Source: Novosphingobium sp. ERN07 (lineage in GTDB: Bacteria > Pseudomonadota > Alphaproteobacteria > Sphingomonadales > Sphingomonadaceae). From it: 64,000 nucleotides of DNA. The translations under genes were made by a program, and so were the position numbers. This document shows, in pieces, positions 24,369 through 34,183 of the stretch (positions within the stretch are counted from its first letter, which is position 1; every line of letters begins with the position of its first letter). The notes beneath the pieces were generated by a model that did not search any database, had not been told where the DNA came from, and worked only from the letters and a program-made list of their open reading frames with translations. Location: NCBI RefSeq assembly GCF_012641335.1, contig NZ_JABAID010000004.1:243111-307110 (forward strand), given 5' to 3'.

Positions 24369-27300
24369 CTATACCGATGATGCCAGTCTGGCAATCACGC
24401 TTGCGGCGCCTTCGTTCGGCACGAAGAGCCGGGTCTGGTAGCGGATGACCTCGGTGAAGCAGCCTTGGGCCTTGTACCAGTCGAGGCGGGCTACGCTCCA
24501 ACCGGTGAGCTCGATTCGCTGTGAGCCATTGACCAGGCTGCGTTTGACCATGAGCTGCTCGCGTCCCGCAAATTCCATGGCTCTGCCCGTCGCGAGGACG
24601 GACTGGACAATTTCATCAGCAGAGAGCGTTTGTTCCCGTTCCAGACCCAGCGCCCGGCACAGTTCGGGCACGCAATGGACAGGAACCTCACGGCCCAGGA
24701 GCGAGCGGCCATCGGCAGCCGAGATGCGGCTCACCCTCACGAAATCCGAAGGGAGCTTGTCCCAGACCGGCAGCAGGAGGCCCGTCGCAAGATAGAGGCG
24801 CTCGCGTTTGTGGCTGGAACGGGCTTCTTCGACCTCGGTCGCCCAGGAATTTTGAAAATCGTCGAGGGAGACATCCTCCCAGCTGCTCTCCGCCAGCTGA
24901 TCTTCGGTGATGTGGCTGCGCTTGAGGGGACGCAGCGATTCGAAGCGGGTCACGCGCGTGCCGTCATCGGCAAGAATACTGCGAGCGGGGACCAGCAGGG
25001 CGACCCGACCAGAGCGGGCGTTCCGAACCGGTCGCTGCCGCTGCCCGGTGAGGCCGTGGATCTCCTCGAGCCGGTTCAACGTAAGCGGCTTCAAGGCTCT
25101 GGCGATTTCCAGTTCCAGCAGGTGGGTGGTTGCGCCTGAAGCCGGATCTGTGCGCAGCAACGTGTCGGACAGCACCGCGAAGTCCTCGACTGCGATGGTC
25201 TCGAGGCCGAGATCGAGTGTGCCGGCCTGCCGGGCGGCATCGATGCGCGCTTCGACCAATCCCATGAACTCATCGAAAATCGCGTTCTGCAGGGCAATGG
25301 GAAGCGCGAGGATGCGATTGAGCCACCGCTGGATCGAAGGCAGGTCATCGACCATCGACCCGTCTGGCGCTTCGATCCGCAGGCCTGTCAGCTCTTGGAA
25401 GCGCCCGAGACTGACCGCTTCGAGCTTTGCCGTGAACAACAGGCCGAACCAGCGGTGGAGCGCCTCCTTGGCGTAGATGCTTTCGAGATTGTCGGCCGGA
25501 TCGAACAGGTTTTGCCCGCCGGTCTGGCGCTGCCCGCGCGTCAGAGCTCCCAGGCTGTCGAGGCGCCGAGCGATTGTAGAGATGAAGCGGCGCTCGCCGC
25601 GCACATCTGTCGTCACGGGCCTAAACAGCGGGGCCGATGCCTGATTGGTGCGATTGGTCCGGCCAAGCCCCTGGATTGCGGCGTCAGCCCGCCAGCCCGG
25701 CTCAAGCAGAAAGTGGACGCGGCGAGCCTGGTTCTTCGCGGCCAGATCGGCATGGTAGCTGCGCCCGGTTCCTCCGGCATCGGAGAACACCAGGATGCAC
25801 TTGGCGCCGTCCATGAACGCCTGGGTCTCGGCGACGTTGGCGCGCGACGACCGGGATTGGAGTTTCTGACGACCATCGCGGCCGACGATCAACCGGCGCG
25901 TGCGGCCGGTGACTTCCGCCACCTGGTCAACGCCGAAACGTTCGATGATGGCATCAAGCGCGGTGGCGATCGGCGGCAGGGCGCAGAGCTGCTCGATCAT
26001 CCGGTCGCGCGCGGCGAGCGCTGATCGGCACACGACTGGAGCGCCTTGGTCGTCGCTCATCGGCTCGGAGCGAGCATTGCCGTTTTCGTCGGTGAACGCC
26101 GCCATCAGGCGGACAGGAAAGCTCTTGGCGAGATAGTCGATCACGTATTCCCGCGGGGACAGGTCGATCTCGAGAGCTTCCCGCTCCTCGTGAGACAGGT
26201 CGGCAAGCCGGCGGTTGAGCATGGCTTCGGCCGTCGAGACCAGCTGGACAACGACCGCATGCCCGTCGGCAATCGCCGTGTCGATGGCAGGCAGCAGGCT
26301 CGGGAGCTTCATCGATAGGAGCAGCTGCGCGAAGAAGCGTTGCTTGGTCCCCTCGAAGATCGACAGCGCTGCGGACTTGGCACCCGAGTTGAGCGTGCCC
26401 CCAGTCTCGCTGTCGACGATCCGCGTGGCCTCCAGCGCTTCGCGCAGGTTAGCGTGGATGATCGCCCAAGCTTCGGCATAGGCATCGTAGACCGCGATCT
26501 GATCCTCGGTCAGGCAATGCTCGAGGATCTCATATTCGACACCGGCGAATGAAAGGGCCCGGGCTGTGTAGAGTCCGAGCGACTTGAGGTCCCGCGCAAC
26601 CAGTTCCATCGCGGCGATGCCGCCGTCGCGAATGTCGGCAACGAAAGCCTCGCGACTAGCGAAAGCGGTCTCCGGCCCCCAGAGCCCAAGGCGCGTGGCA
26701 TAGGCCAGGTTGTTGACGTCGGACGCGCCGGTGGCCGAAGCGTAGAGCACCCTTGCCCGGGGAAGGAGGTTCTGCAGGCGCACCCCGGCAATGCCCTGCT
26801 CCGATCCCTTGACCTTGCCTCGCGAGCCTTCGCCGCCAGCGGCATTGGCCATGGCGTGCGCTTCGTCAAACACGATGACGCCGTCGAAATCTTCACCGGC
26901 CCAGGCGAGGATCTGATCCAGCCGCGTTGCGTCGCTCCGGCCTGAACGCAGGGTTGGATAAGTGACGAAGAGAATCCCGTCGCGCATCGCAATGGGGGTT
27001 CCCAGCTTCCAGGACGCCAGCGGCTGGATGTCGATCGGGAGACCGCCAAGGGCGGCCCAGTCGCGGCGAGCGTCTTCCAGCAGCGCCTCGTTCTTCGATA
27101 TCCAGATGTGGCGGCGTTCCCCGCGCACCCAGCGATCGAGAATGACACTCGCGACTTGGCGGCCTTTACCGGCTCCGGTGCCGTCCCCGAGGAAATAGCC
27201 TTGCCGGTAGACCTGACCTTCTGCTGACGCCTTGAGCGAACAGCCCTTGTCCTCGGGCTCGAACCGGCCGGGAAGATTGCGGGCGTGAGCGCTGGCGGCG

Positions 27301-28613
27301 TAGATCATGGTCTCTGCCTGGGCAGCAGAAAGCAAACCCTTGGCGATAAGCCCGTCGGGCAGCTGCGGCACCGCGTCCGGCTTGGGTGCCGAGATCGACC
27401 CCATGGCGACGGACTCGACGAGCGGCGTTGGATGCTCGGCCGCGCCATCGATCACGATCCGGCTGGGGCGATAGGGCAGATAGTGGCCGACTTGTGCCTC
27501 AAGCGGCGCAGTGGTTGCGAGCGCCTCGTAGGTCAGCGCGCCGATGGTCATTGACGCAGCTCGAGTGATCGTTCCAGGGGCCGGGATCGGTCGGCGTGGC
27601 GCGGCTACCAGTCGGAACGGCGAACGAGTTGGAAGGCTCGATTGTTCGGTTGCGGCCTGCCTGCTGTCGCGAGCAGGCAGGGCATCGACAAGATCGACCA
27701 GCTGGCGGAACTCGTTCGTGCGAATGGCGACGAGCTCTTTGGCGCCTTCAACCTTATCGAGAACCAGCAGTCGCGTGGTTATGCCGGTGCCCTGCCTGAC
27801 GAACGCGCGTTCGACGGCGGCATTGAGCCGCAGCGAGATCGGTCCCTTCAGCCCCGCCAAGAACTTCGCACAGTCGAACCATTCAGGCATGATCGCGACA
27901 AGCCGTCCGCCGGGGGCAAGGCGGTTCCAGGCCGATCGTAGATGCCTCGCTCCGGTGCGGCCATCGTGCCCCCGCTCAATACCGTGGGAATAGGGAGGGT
28001 TCATCAGCACGACGCTGGGGCTGATGGCCGGATCGAGCAATTCGTCGATCAGCTCGGCATCGTGTCCGGTCACGCGGGCAGCCGGGAACACAGCAGTCAG
28101 ACAGTCGCGGCGCAGCGGCGAGATTTCGTTCAAGGCAAGGCGCGTACCGGATTTGGTCGCCCAGACTGCGAGCATGCCGGTACCGGCCGAAGGTTCGAGC
28201 ACGATCTCATGGACGCTCAGCGCGCAAGCCCGGGCAGCGAGCCAGGCAAGGCGCGGCGGCGTTGCAAACTGCTGCCATTCAATCTGCTCGTCGCTGCGAT
28301 TGGTCTGGGTCGGAATTCGGGCATCGAGACCGCAGAAGAACTGTTCCGCCTCGTCGATCGGGCTCGTGGGCTGGACTTGATCTGATGCTTGCAGGTGTTG
28401 AACCTGCGCCAGCTCGAGCGCAGCGTGAGCATCACGGACTGACCATGCCCCGAGTGCATCGGTTCCACCGAAGTGGTCCGTCATGATGCGGTTGATGTCG
28501 CTGCGCGAAAGCGCGCTGCCTGCTGCCAATTGCAACGCCATTGCTTTGGCTGCCGTCACGACAAGCGGCGGAGATGGTGGATCGAATGCGAAGGCGAGGG
28601 AAGAGTTGGACAT
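24369..28613 (-). CDS. Bifunctional N6-adenine methylase / Strawberry-notch-like helicase
   Basis: 1414 residues. The N-terminal SAM-dependent methyltransferase shows motif I EPSAGTGMLAV (about 140-150) and the N6-adenine motif NPPY (205-208). A superfamily-2 helicase of the Strawberry-notch type follows, with a P-loop in LGDGTGAGKGRQ (about 475-486), DEAH in VFDEAHAMAN (583-586), and the late GTGRSYHADL and ARRVHFLLEPGWRADAAIQGLGRTNR region typical of SNO helicases. AGGAGGTTTCCC precedes the ATG. Such giant methylase-helicases are hallmarks of alphaproteobacterial plasmids and ICEs and may protect or remodel the element during transfer. The physiological role is unproven. Confidence 0.88.
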   Translation of the reverse strand: MSNSSLAFAFDPPSPPLVVTAAKAMALQLAAGSALSRSDINRIMTDHFGGTDALGAWSVRDAHAALELAQVQHLQASDQVQPTSPIDEAEQFFCGLDARIPTQTNRSDEQIEWQQFATPPRLAWLAARACALSVHEIVLEPSAGTGMLAVWATKSGTRLALNEISPLRRDCLTAVFPAARVTGHDAELIDELLDPAISPSVVLMNPPYSHGIERGHDGRTGARHLRSAWNRLAPGGRLVAIMPEWFDCAKFLAGLKGPISLRLNAAVERAFVRQGTGITTRLLVLDKVEGAKELVAIRTNEFRQLVDLVDALPARDSRQAATEQSSLPTRSPFRLVAAPRRPIPAPGTITRAASMTIGALTYEALATTAPLEAQVGHYLPYRPSRIVIDGAAEHPTPLVESVAMGSISAPKPDAVPQLPDGLIAKGLLSAAQAETMIYAASAHARNLPGRFEPEDKGCSLKASAEGQVYRQGYFLGDGTGAGKGRQVASVILDRWVRGERRHIWISKNEALLEDARRDWAALGGLPIDIQPLASWKLGTPIAMRDGILFVTYPTLRSGRSDATRLDQILAWAGEDFDGVIVFDEAHAMANAAGGEGSRGKVKGSEQGIAGVRLQNLLPRARVLYASATGASDVNNLAYATRLGLWGPETAFASREAFVADIRDGGIAAMELVARDLKSLGLYTARALSFAGVEYEILEHCLTEDQIAVYDAYAEAWAIIHANLREALEATRIVDSETGGTLNSGAKSAALSIFEGTKQRFFAQLLLSMKLPSLLPAIDTAIADGHAVVVQLVSTAEAMLNRRLADLSHEEREALEIDLSPREYVIDYLAKSFPVRLMAAFTDENGNARSEPMSDDQGAPVVCRSALAARDRMIEQLCALPPIATALDAIIERFGVDQVAEVTGRTRRLIVGRDGRQKLQSRSSRANVAETQAFMDGAKCILVFSDAGGTGRSYHADLAAKNQARRVHFLLEPGWRADAAIQGLGRTNRTNQASAPLFRPVTTDVRGERRFISTIARRLDSLGALTRGQRQTGGQNLFDPADNLESIYAKEALHRWFGLLFTAKLEAVSLGRFQELTGLRIEAPDGSMVDDLPSIQRWLNRILALPIALQNAIFDEFMGLVEARIDAARQAGTLDLGLETIAVEDFAVLSDTLLRTDPASGATTHLLELEIARALKPLTLNRLEEIHGLTGQRQRPVRNARSGRVALLVPARSILADDGTRVTRFESLRPLKRSHITEDQLAESSWEDVSLDDFQNSWATEVEEARSSHKRERLYLATGLLLPVWDKLPSDFVRVSRISAADGRSLLGREVPVHCVPELCRALGLEREQTLSADEIVQSVLATGRAMEFAGREQLMVKRSLVNGSQRIELTGWSVARLDWYKAQGCFTEVIRYQTRLFVPNEGAASVIARLASSV

Positions 28614-28688
28614 GGGAAACCTCCTGACGAGGTCCTGCGTCTCGCAGGCCTCAATCAGCCGAAGGCCCCCTCCCCTCTGGCATGCTGA

Positions 28689-29585
28689 TCAGGTTTTCCG
28701 AGCGAGCCTTGCCTTGAGTTCGTCATTCCAGTCGAAACCGGCGGACGCTGGCGCTCGCGACTGGATCACCCGGCATGACGCAGAATATGCCTTTAGGGCT
28801 CGCTGATTTGCGAGCTCGCCTCCCGGATCATTGTCGATGAACAAGTGGAGCTCGCGCACACTCTCTGGGATCGCGACGACGCCGAACCGCTCGTTCCCCA
28901 GCGTTGCCCAGCAAGGAATCCCTGACAGCTGCATGGCTGACAGGGCGCTTTCGATACCTTCGGCAAGGCCCAACCGGCCCGCCGCTGGCGGGGCCAGTCT
29001 GACAGCGCCATAGCCAAGGCTTCCCAGCGCACGCTTCGGCCGATCGAAAGCGGCGAGCTTTGCGCTCGGCGCGTCGAGAAATGTCCTGTGGATCGCGATA
29101 ATGCCGATGTCATTCGTGACGGCCGCCAACATTGCAGGGAGGAACTGGACTGCACCACGTGGTCCGAGCGGCGTGCGGTCGAGATAACGGAGCTGATCAG
29201 AGGCACGCAGAATCCCGCGCTGCGCGAGGTATCCTTCGGCAGGGCTGTCGGAGATCGCCGTCGCCGAATGCCACAAACGCCGCGCGTTGGAATTGAATGC
29301 CCTTTTTTCCTGTCGATCAGCGGCAACCGCACCCGAGCCACCAAACAGGTCACGGCTGCGAACACCCTGGCGGTCAAGCGCCGCTATGACCTCCTCGTTC
29401 GAGCATCCCGCGAAGCAATGAAACAGGATCGCTTTGCGCCCCAGTGTCACGCTCAGCGAGGGAGTGCGGTCGTCGTGTGCGGGGCAGCAGCACATGCCTT
29501 TGCCTCGACTCCATGTACCCTGAAGGCTTTCGACGATCGTGCGGGCGCGGCGTTCGAGTTGATGAACTTTGTCTAACGGGGGCAT
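28689..29585 (-). CDS. Toprim/CHC2-type primase-like protein (DUF7146)
   Basis: 298 residues from ATG 29585, preceded by GGAGAAGG. A CHC2-like zinc site uses Cys34, His37, Cys57 and Cys61 (CCCPAHDDRTPSL .. FHCFAGCS). The C-terminal Toprim domain shows GLAEGIESALSAMQL (catalytic Glu) and LHLFIDNDPGGELA (DxD). It is the usual partner of the methylase-helicase on these elements and would prime replication of transferred DNA. It lacks a helicase domain of its own. Confidence 0.85.
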   Translation of the reverse strand: MPPLDKVHQLERRARTIVESLQGTWSRGKGMCCCPAHDDRTPSLSVTLGRKAILFHCFAGCSNEEVIAALDRQGVRSRDLFGGSGAVAADRQEKRAFNSNARRLWHSATAISDSPAEGYLAQRGILRASDQLRYLDRTPLGPRGAVQFLPAMLAAVTNDIGIIAIHRTFLDAPSAKLAAFDRPKRALGSLGYGAVRLAPPAAGRLGLAEGIESALSAMQLSGIPCWATLGNERFGVVAIPESVRELHLFIDNDPGGELANQRALKAYSASCRVIQSRAPASAGFDWNDELKARLARKT

Positions 29586-29710
29586 CGACCTTCTCCGATT
29601 GAGGTGCCCTCCCCGCGCAGCCTCCGCTCTGCACTCGCGCCATTCCAATTTTCCTACATTGGTTGTTCTTTATATGTTCTCACTTGATTCGACTAGACAA
29701 GGATCGAGAA

Positions 29711-30367
29711 ATGACAATCAGAACTCTCTTGATCGCGGGCATCGCGATCACTTCTGCTATCCCGGCCAGTGCTCAGGACATAACAGCGCTAGCCGCGAAC
29801 GGCGCTGCGGCCAGCCCCTCCGAAGGCATTCGGATTGCGGAAGCATCAAACGGCTTCCAACTTGTCGAGCATGGGCTCTGGCGTTCCTCGCAGACCGCCC
29901 CCGCGCCGCGCCTGTCAGCGGCGGACGATGGCCGGGTTAACCTGCCATACAGATACGAACCCAATGCCAAGCCGGCCCCATACGGGTTTCGGCGAGCAAA
30001 CTACCTGCCCCACATCTATGCTGCGGAGGCGAAGTATGCATTGCCCGCGGGCCTGCTTGATGCGCTCGTATGGACAGAATCACGTTATAACCCTCTGGCT
30101 GTCAGCGCAGCGGGTGCCGCGGGCCTTGGGCAGCTGATGCCCGCTACGGCAAAGGAGCTTGGGGTCTTCAATCGCTTCGATCCAAAGGCCAACATCTTCG
30201 GCGCAGCGCGATACCTGCGGCAGATGCTCGACAGGTTTGGCGTGGTCCACCTCGCGGTAGCTGCCTACAACGCAGGGCCCGGCGCCGTTGAACGTGCTGG
30301 CGGCATTCCCCGCAATGGCGAGACGCCGGAATATGTTCACAATGTGCTGCAAAGTTGGAAATTCTAG
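29711..30367 (+). CDS. Periplasmic lytic transglycosylase (VirB1-like)
   Basis: 218 residues from ATG 29711 (AAGGATCGAG upstream). A signal peptide covers about 1-22, ending IPASAQD. The SLT domain starts near LPHIYAAEAKYALPAGLLDALVWTESRYNPLAVS, with the catalytic Glu in WTESRYNP, then GAAGLGQLMPATA and VAAYNAGPGAVE. Such enzymes open peptidoglycan for a secretion or conjugation channel. With the pilin fragment it is the only trace of a conjugation machine, now without its partners. Confidence 0.88.
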   Translation: MTIRTLLIAGIAITSAIPASAQDITALAANGAAASPSEGIRIAEASNGFQLVEHGLWRSSQTAPAPRLSAADDGRVNLPYRYEPNAKPAPYGFRRANYLPHIYAAEAKYALPAGLLDALVWTESRYNPLAVSAAGAAGLGQLMPATAKELGVFNRFDPKANIFGAARYLRQMLDRFGVVHLAVAAYNAGPGAVERAGGIPRNGETPEYVHNVLQSWKF

Positions 30368-30464
30368 CTTGCACGTAATCTGGTAGGCAACGGAACTAGA
30401 AGCGGACGCCTAGGTGTTGAGATACGCAGCGCTGGTACTCTTTCGGCGGAACGATCAACTGGCG

Positions 30465-31376
30465 TCAGGCCGCTTTGGCGAGGTCCTCGATGCGCGCTTC
30501 GCAGGCGCTCTTCACCAAAATTTGCAGCACTTTCACACGCTCGGCGATCCATGTGAGTTCGTCGGTGGAGATCTTGTACGAAGGCGAATAGCGCGCCTTG
30601 ACGTAGGCATCGCGCAGCAGGGCATAGCAGCGCTTTTCGAAGCGCCCGGTACGCGGCCAGACGTCCTTGAGCGTGGACTCGAGCTCCTCGGCCATGTCGC
30701 GCAAACGATTAAGGTTGTGCGACTTCGGAGACCAAAGAGTACGAACGAGGAAAAGGCAGTGGTAGAACCTTTCTACCGATTGGTGAAACTGAAAAGCTGC
30801 CTCTTTGCTCCGACCCTGCGCTTGAGCGTAAAGGGCGGTGTCGAGAAATCCCGCGGCACTCTCGAACCAGTCATCGAAGTAGTCTTGTGTCTCCTTGAGA
30901 GCTTGCTCAGGCGACAACGGCATGGGCTCGACGAAGTGAAAGTCTGGCTCCTCGAACAAGACAATACCATCCTTTAGGATGTCCATGAAGAAGTAGCGGC
31001 CAAGCCGTAGTTTGTCGTTCACGTCTTCCAGGCTGTGGTAGATCAGGCTAACCGGCGTACGCAGCGCATGCCCTGCTGACAGATCCGCCAGCAGCCTGTT
31101 CTCCGTCGCCTCCCAGAATTCGGCAATGTCCGTGAGATCGTCGTGGTTCACCACGACGAGAAGATCGTAGTCGGAGAAATAGCGTCCCACCGGATCCTCG
31201 ACCCAATCACCCCGGGCATAGGACCCGAACAGGACGATCTTGAGCAACTTGCCTGCGCGGAAGCGTGGCTGGGTACGTGTGGAAATTGCCTCGGCAAAGC
31301 CCGTGCGCACGGTCTCGACCACATGTGCAAGTTCACGCCGCTTGCCTTCGGGCAGGTGATCAAGGCCGGAGTTCAT
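30465..31376 (-). CDS. Nucleotidyltransferase (MNT)-HEPN fusion protein
   Basis: 303 residues from ATG 31376, although the frame is open to 31454 and the ribosome site is weak. The N-terminal minimal nucleotidyltransferase shows FGSYARGDW and the metal pair in SDYDLLVVV. The C-terminal HEPN domain is helical (ESAAGFLDTALYAQAQ, FQFHQSVERFYHCLFLV). MNT and HEPN are often separate antitoxin and toxin genes, with the MNT adenylylating the HEPN RNase; here they are fused, which usually marks a self-contained member of unknown target. Confidence 0.75.
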   Translation of the reverse strand: MNSGLDHLPEGKRRELAHVVETVRTGFAEAISTRTQPRFRAGKLLKIVLFGSYARGDWVEDPVGRYFSDYDLLVVVNHDDLTDIAEFWEATENRLLADLSAGHALRTPVSLIYHSLEDVNDKLRLGRYFFMDILKDGIVLFEEPDFHFVEPMPLSPEQALKETQDYFDDWFESAAGFLDTALYAQAQGRSKEAAFQFHQSVERFYHCLFLVRTLWSPKSHNLNRLRDMAEELESTLKDVWPRTGRFEKRCYALLRDAYVKARYSPSYKISTDELTWIAERVKVLQILVKSACEARIEDLAKAA

Positions 31377-31440
31377 GGAACGCAGATTCGACGGTTTTGC
31401 TTCTCGTGCCAAGGGCAAAATGAACAAGGCAGCAGGAAGG

Positions 31441-32490
31441 CTAAGGTAAGTCACTCGTCGGTAGCAGCGCCACTCTCGGCTGGTAATCCAGGCCGAACAG
31501 ACGGAGCCCCGGAGATGATCGATCCCAGCAATGACGCCGGCTTATCCGATCCAGCATCGAGCAACGGGTAACAAACCTCTCGTCATACCGGGCATACAGC
31601 GCGGCAAAAAACGAGTCGAAGTGCAACCCGCTTTCCTCACTCGGAAAGCCCGGTACCAACCTTGTCCGGCATTCCTCCTCCATGGCAACCATGGCAAGCG
31701 CCGCAGCCTCGCATTGTCCGGCCTGGTCCATGAGTTCACGGCGGCGCCCCAAAACCTGCAGGGCGTCGTGAAACCGCCGCACTGGCGACACCGGCACCCC
31801 ATCCTGCGCCAATGCGGCATTGCCGCCACCTCGCCGCCAATCAAGGGCAGGACGGTTTTGTGCTGCCGAGTTCTCATTCGTAACTCGGTTGCCGCGCAAC
31901 AGGACCAGGTGCCCGATAACCAGTGCCGGATGCATCATGTGGAGGTTACTGCATTCGCCGATGATTTCCTCGAGGCGATTGCCAAGGTTGCGAAAGGCCC
32001 CGGTGACGCCCTTGCAGGAAACCGAGAGCACAGGTCCGATCCGGGCAAGCGAAACCAGAACGTCGACATGCTTGGCTCTGATCCCTCCGAGAACAGTCCC
32101 TTCCCCGCATCCGCCCAGGGTCGGATCAAAGTGCAGCAGTGGAGGCTTGCGTCTACGACGCTCCACGCGAAACGGTGGCCGCGGAATGATATCGTCCGGA
32201 TCGAATCCACCTTCGACGACAAGCCGGCACGCAACATACCAGTGCAAAGGAAGTATGTGGCGTTCGGATTGAACGCGTCCATCGAACTCGGCAAATGCCG
32301 CGAGCGCTGTTGCCATGCTGGTCCAGCGGCATGTGTGATCGCCCAATTCATCCAGGGCGTAGCGTCGTGAAGCTGCGGCACTTTGCCGAGCTGGCTTACG
32401 AATCCCGTGAATCCGGCGAGATCGAGCGCAAGCCGGACGAGCGCTCATGTGCGGGTCTCGCTGCTGGCCGAGCCTGTGTATTGTCTGCAA
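31441..32490 (-). CDS. Hypothetical protein, possibly PD-(D/E)XK-like
   Basis: Up to 349 residues; the real start is unclear (ATGs at 32490, 32448 and 32316, none with a clear ribosome site). A conserved-looking core around PLLHFDPTLGGCGEGTVLGG and HVDVLVSLARIGPVLSVSCKG has the D..SxKG spacing sometimes seen in PD-(D/E)XK nucleases, but this is a weak hint. No signal peptide. I do not recognise the family. It sits between the MNT-HEPN gene and luxR. Confidence 0.5.
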   Translation of the reverse strand: MQTIHRLGQQRDPHMSARPACARSRRIHGIRKPARQSAAASRRYALDELGDHTCRWTSMATALAAFAEFDGRVQSERHILPLHWYVACRLVVEGGFDPDDIIPRPPFRVERRRRKPPLLHFDPTLGGCGEGTVLGGIRAKHVDVLVSLARIGPVLSVSCKGVTGAFRNLGNRLEEIIGECSNLHMMHPALVIGHLVLLRGNRVTNENSAAQNRPALDWRRGGGNAALAQDGVPVSPVRRFHDALQVLGRRRELMDQAGQCEAAALAMVAMEEECRTRLVPGFPSEESGLHFDSFFAALYARYDERFVTRCSMLDRISRRHCWDRSSPGLRLFGLDYQPRVALLPTSDLP

Positions 32491-32711
32491 TCAAAGCAGC
32501 GCACCTTGCTGCAAGGCAAATAACCTTCTGACATATTGATCGAATTTGGCGGTTCACGGTATTGAAGCGGGATTGAACCGTGATAGAGGTGTGACAGTTG
32601 CAACCGGATCGCCTCCGATCCTGAGAAGTTGGATCGCGGTCCACAGGCAGGAGAAAGGGCGCCCTGCTGGAGTCCGGCAAGTAAAACTGCCGGTGGGCGC
32701 AATGGCACCTC

Positions 32712-33482
32712 ATGGCGGCTCGGGCGCTTGGGGAACTTCTGGAAGACATGTCTGACCGGGTGGGTTCGATTATCGAACTCGACGAACTGCTTGGCGAAGT
32801 AACCAACAGGCTTGGCTTCGACTACTATGCTCTCACCCATCATTGTCAGCTTGCGAGCAAGGATGATGGAGCGATCAGGCTGCACAATTACCCGCAGAGC
32901 TGGGCAGAAAGTTACGACTCCCATGCGCTGGGCATGGTTGATCCGGTGCATCGGGCCAGCCACGTGACGGCCAAGGGCTTCTCCTGGTCTGACATCGGTC
33001 GCCTCATTCCGCTCACGCCCCAAGACCATAGAATGCTTGCTCTTGGTGAAGAACAGGGCTTGCGTAATGGCTTTACTGTACCAGCGCACGTGCCGGGCGA
33101 AGCGCGCGGATCCTGCTCCTTTGCCTGCCGCAATCCGCGAGATGGTGAGCCAATTCCGCTCATCGCCCATTGCGCTGGGACATTCGCCTTCGAAACCGCG
33201 CGGCGTCTCTGGCTGAAGAGAGGTCATAGCCTGGGTTTGCGCAAACCGGTTCTGACCGATCGCCAGCGCGACTGCGTGCTGCTCATGGCGCAGGGCAAGA
33301 CCGATCCGGAAATCTCGACAATCCTGGGCATATCGCGCGAGACGGTGACCGAGCATGTTCGCACGGCCTGTCAGCGCTACGGAATCTACAAGAGACAATT
33401 GCTGATCACCCTGACCCTGTATGACGGAACGCTCACGTTCGGGGATGTCCGGCCCTGGAGATACCCCCATTTTTGGGGGTAG
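32712..33482 (+). CDS. luxR: LuxR-family quorum-sensing regulator
   Basis: 256 residues. The N-terminal autoinducer-binding domain carries the family signature: FDYYALTHH, then NYPQSWAESYDSHALGMVDPVHR (conserved Trp, Tyr, Asp-Pro) and GFSWSD. The C-terminal helix-turn-helix is LTDRQRDCVLLMAQGKTDPEISTILGISRETVTEHVRTAC. ATG 32748 is an alternative start. It is followed 59 bases later by its synthase, so it should bind that acyl-homoserine lactone and probably controls the genes to its right. I could not find a clear lux-box dyad upstream. Confidence 0.9.
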   Translation: MAARALGELLEDMSDRVGSIIELDELLGEVTNRLGFDYYALTHHCQLASKDDGAIRLHNYPQSWAESYDSHALGMVDPVHRASHVTAKGFSWSDIGRLIPLTPQDHRMLALGEEQGLRNGFTVPAHVPGEARGSCSFACRNPRDGEPIPLIAHCAGTFAFETARRLWLKRGHSLGLRKPVLTDRQRDCVLLMAQGKTDPEISTILGISRETVTEHVRTACQRYGIYKRQLLITLTLYDGTLTFGDVRPWRYPHFWG

Positions 33483-33541
33483 CGAGGAGGTCACCGCTGT
33501 CTGATCCTTCACCGACCAGTTCGGTTGAGGAGCAATCCGTC

Positions 33542-34183
33542 ATGTTGAAAGTCACCACGCCCGGCACGGAGCCGGGCGCTGCCCTGCTGCGCGCAATGTT
33601 TGCTGCACGAAAGGCAGTCTTCATCGATCTGCTCGGGTGGGACCTTCCAGTCCTTGCCGGGCAATACGAAATGGACCAGTTCGATGATGAGCACGCACGC
33701 TACCTGATCCTCAGTGACAACGGAGAGCATCTCGCGTCTGCCAGGCTCCTGCCGACTACACGGCAAGGAATCCTGTCGGGCCTTTTCCCGATGCTCTGTG
33801 CCGGGCCCGTACCTTGCGCACCCGATGCCTTCGAAATCACCCGTTTCTGCCTCGACCGGTCGCTGAATGCCCGCGAGCGGCGCGACGTCCGCAATGCCCT
33901 TGTCCACGCGCTTGCCACCTATGCAATCGACGCCGCGATTTCGCGGTACTGCGCAGTCGCAGGCCTTGGCTGGTTCAGGCAGATCGAACGGTTCGGCTGG
34001 AGTTGCCGGGCCCTCGGCGCGCCCATCCGGACAGGAGGGCAGGAGCTGGTCGGCCTTGAAATTGGCATCACTGCCGACACACCGCAGCTGCTCGAAGCGG
34101 CCGGGATCCATTGCGGCCACGCTGACAATCTTGCCAAGGCCATACCCGGCTCCCTGCCCGCCGGGCACAAGGAATGGCACTGA
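33542..34183 (+). CDS. luxI: Acyl-homoserine-lactone synthase
   Basis: 213 residues from ATG 33542 (GAGGAGC upstream). All invariant LuxI residues can be placed: Arg23, Phe27, Trp33 in ARKAVFIDLLGW, Asp45 and Asp48 in EMDQFDDEHARYL, Arg68 in SARLLPT, Glu98 and Arg101 in FEITRFCLD. It makes an acyl-homoserine lactone from SAM and an acyl carrier. The acyl length cannot be judged. Its stop overlaps the dioxygenase start (TGATG), linking signal synthesis to the downstream genes. Confidence 0.92.
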   Translation: MLKVTTPGTEPGAALLRAMFAARKAVFIDLLGWDLPVLAGQYEMDQFDDEHARYLILSDNGEHLASARLLPTTRQGILSGLFPMLCAGPVPCAPDAFEITRFCLDRSLNARERRDVRNALVHALATYAIDAAISRYCAVAGLGWFRQIERFGWSCRALGAPIRTGGQELVGLEIGITADTPQLLEAAGIHCGHADNLAKAIPGSLPAGHKEWH

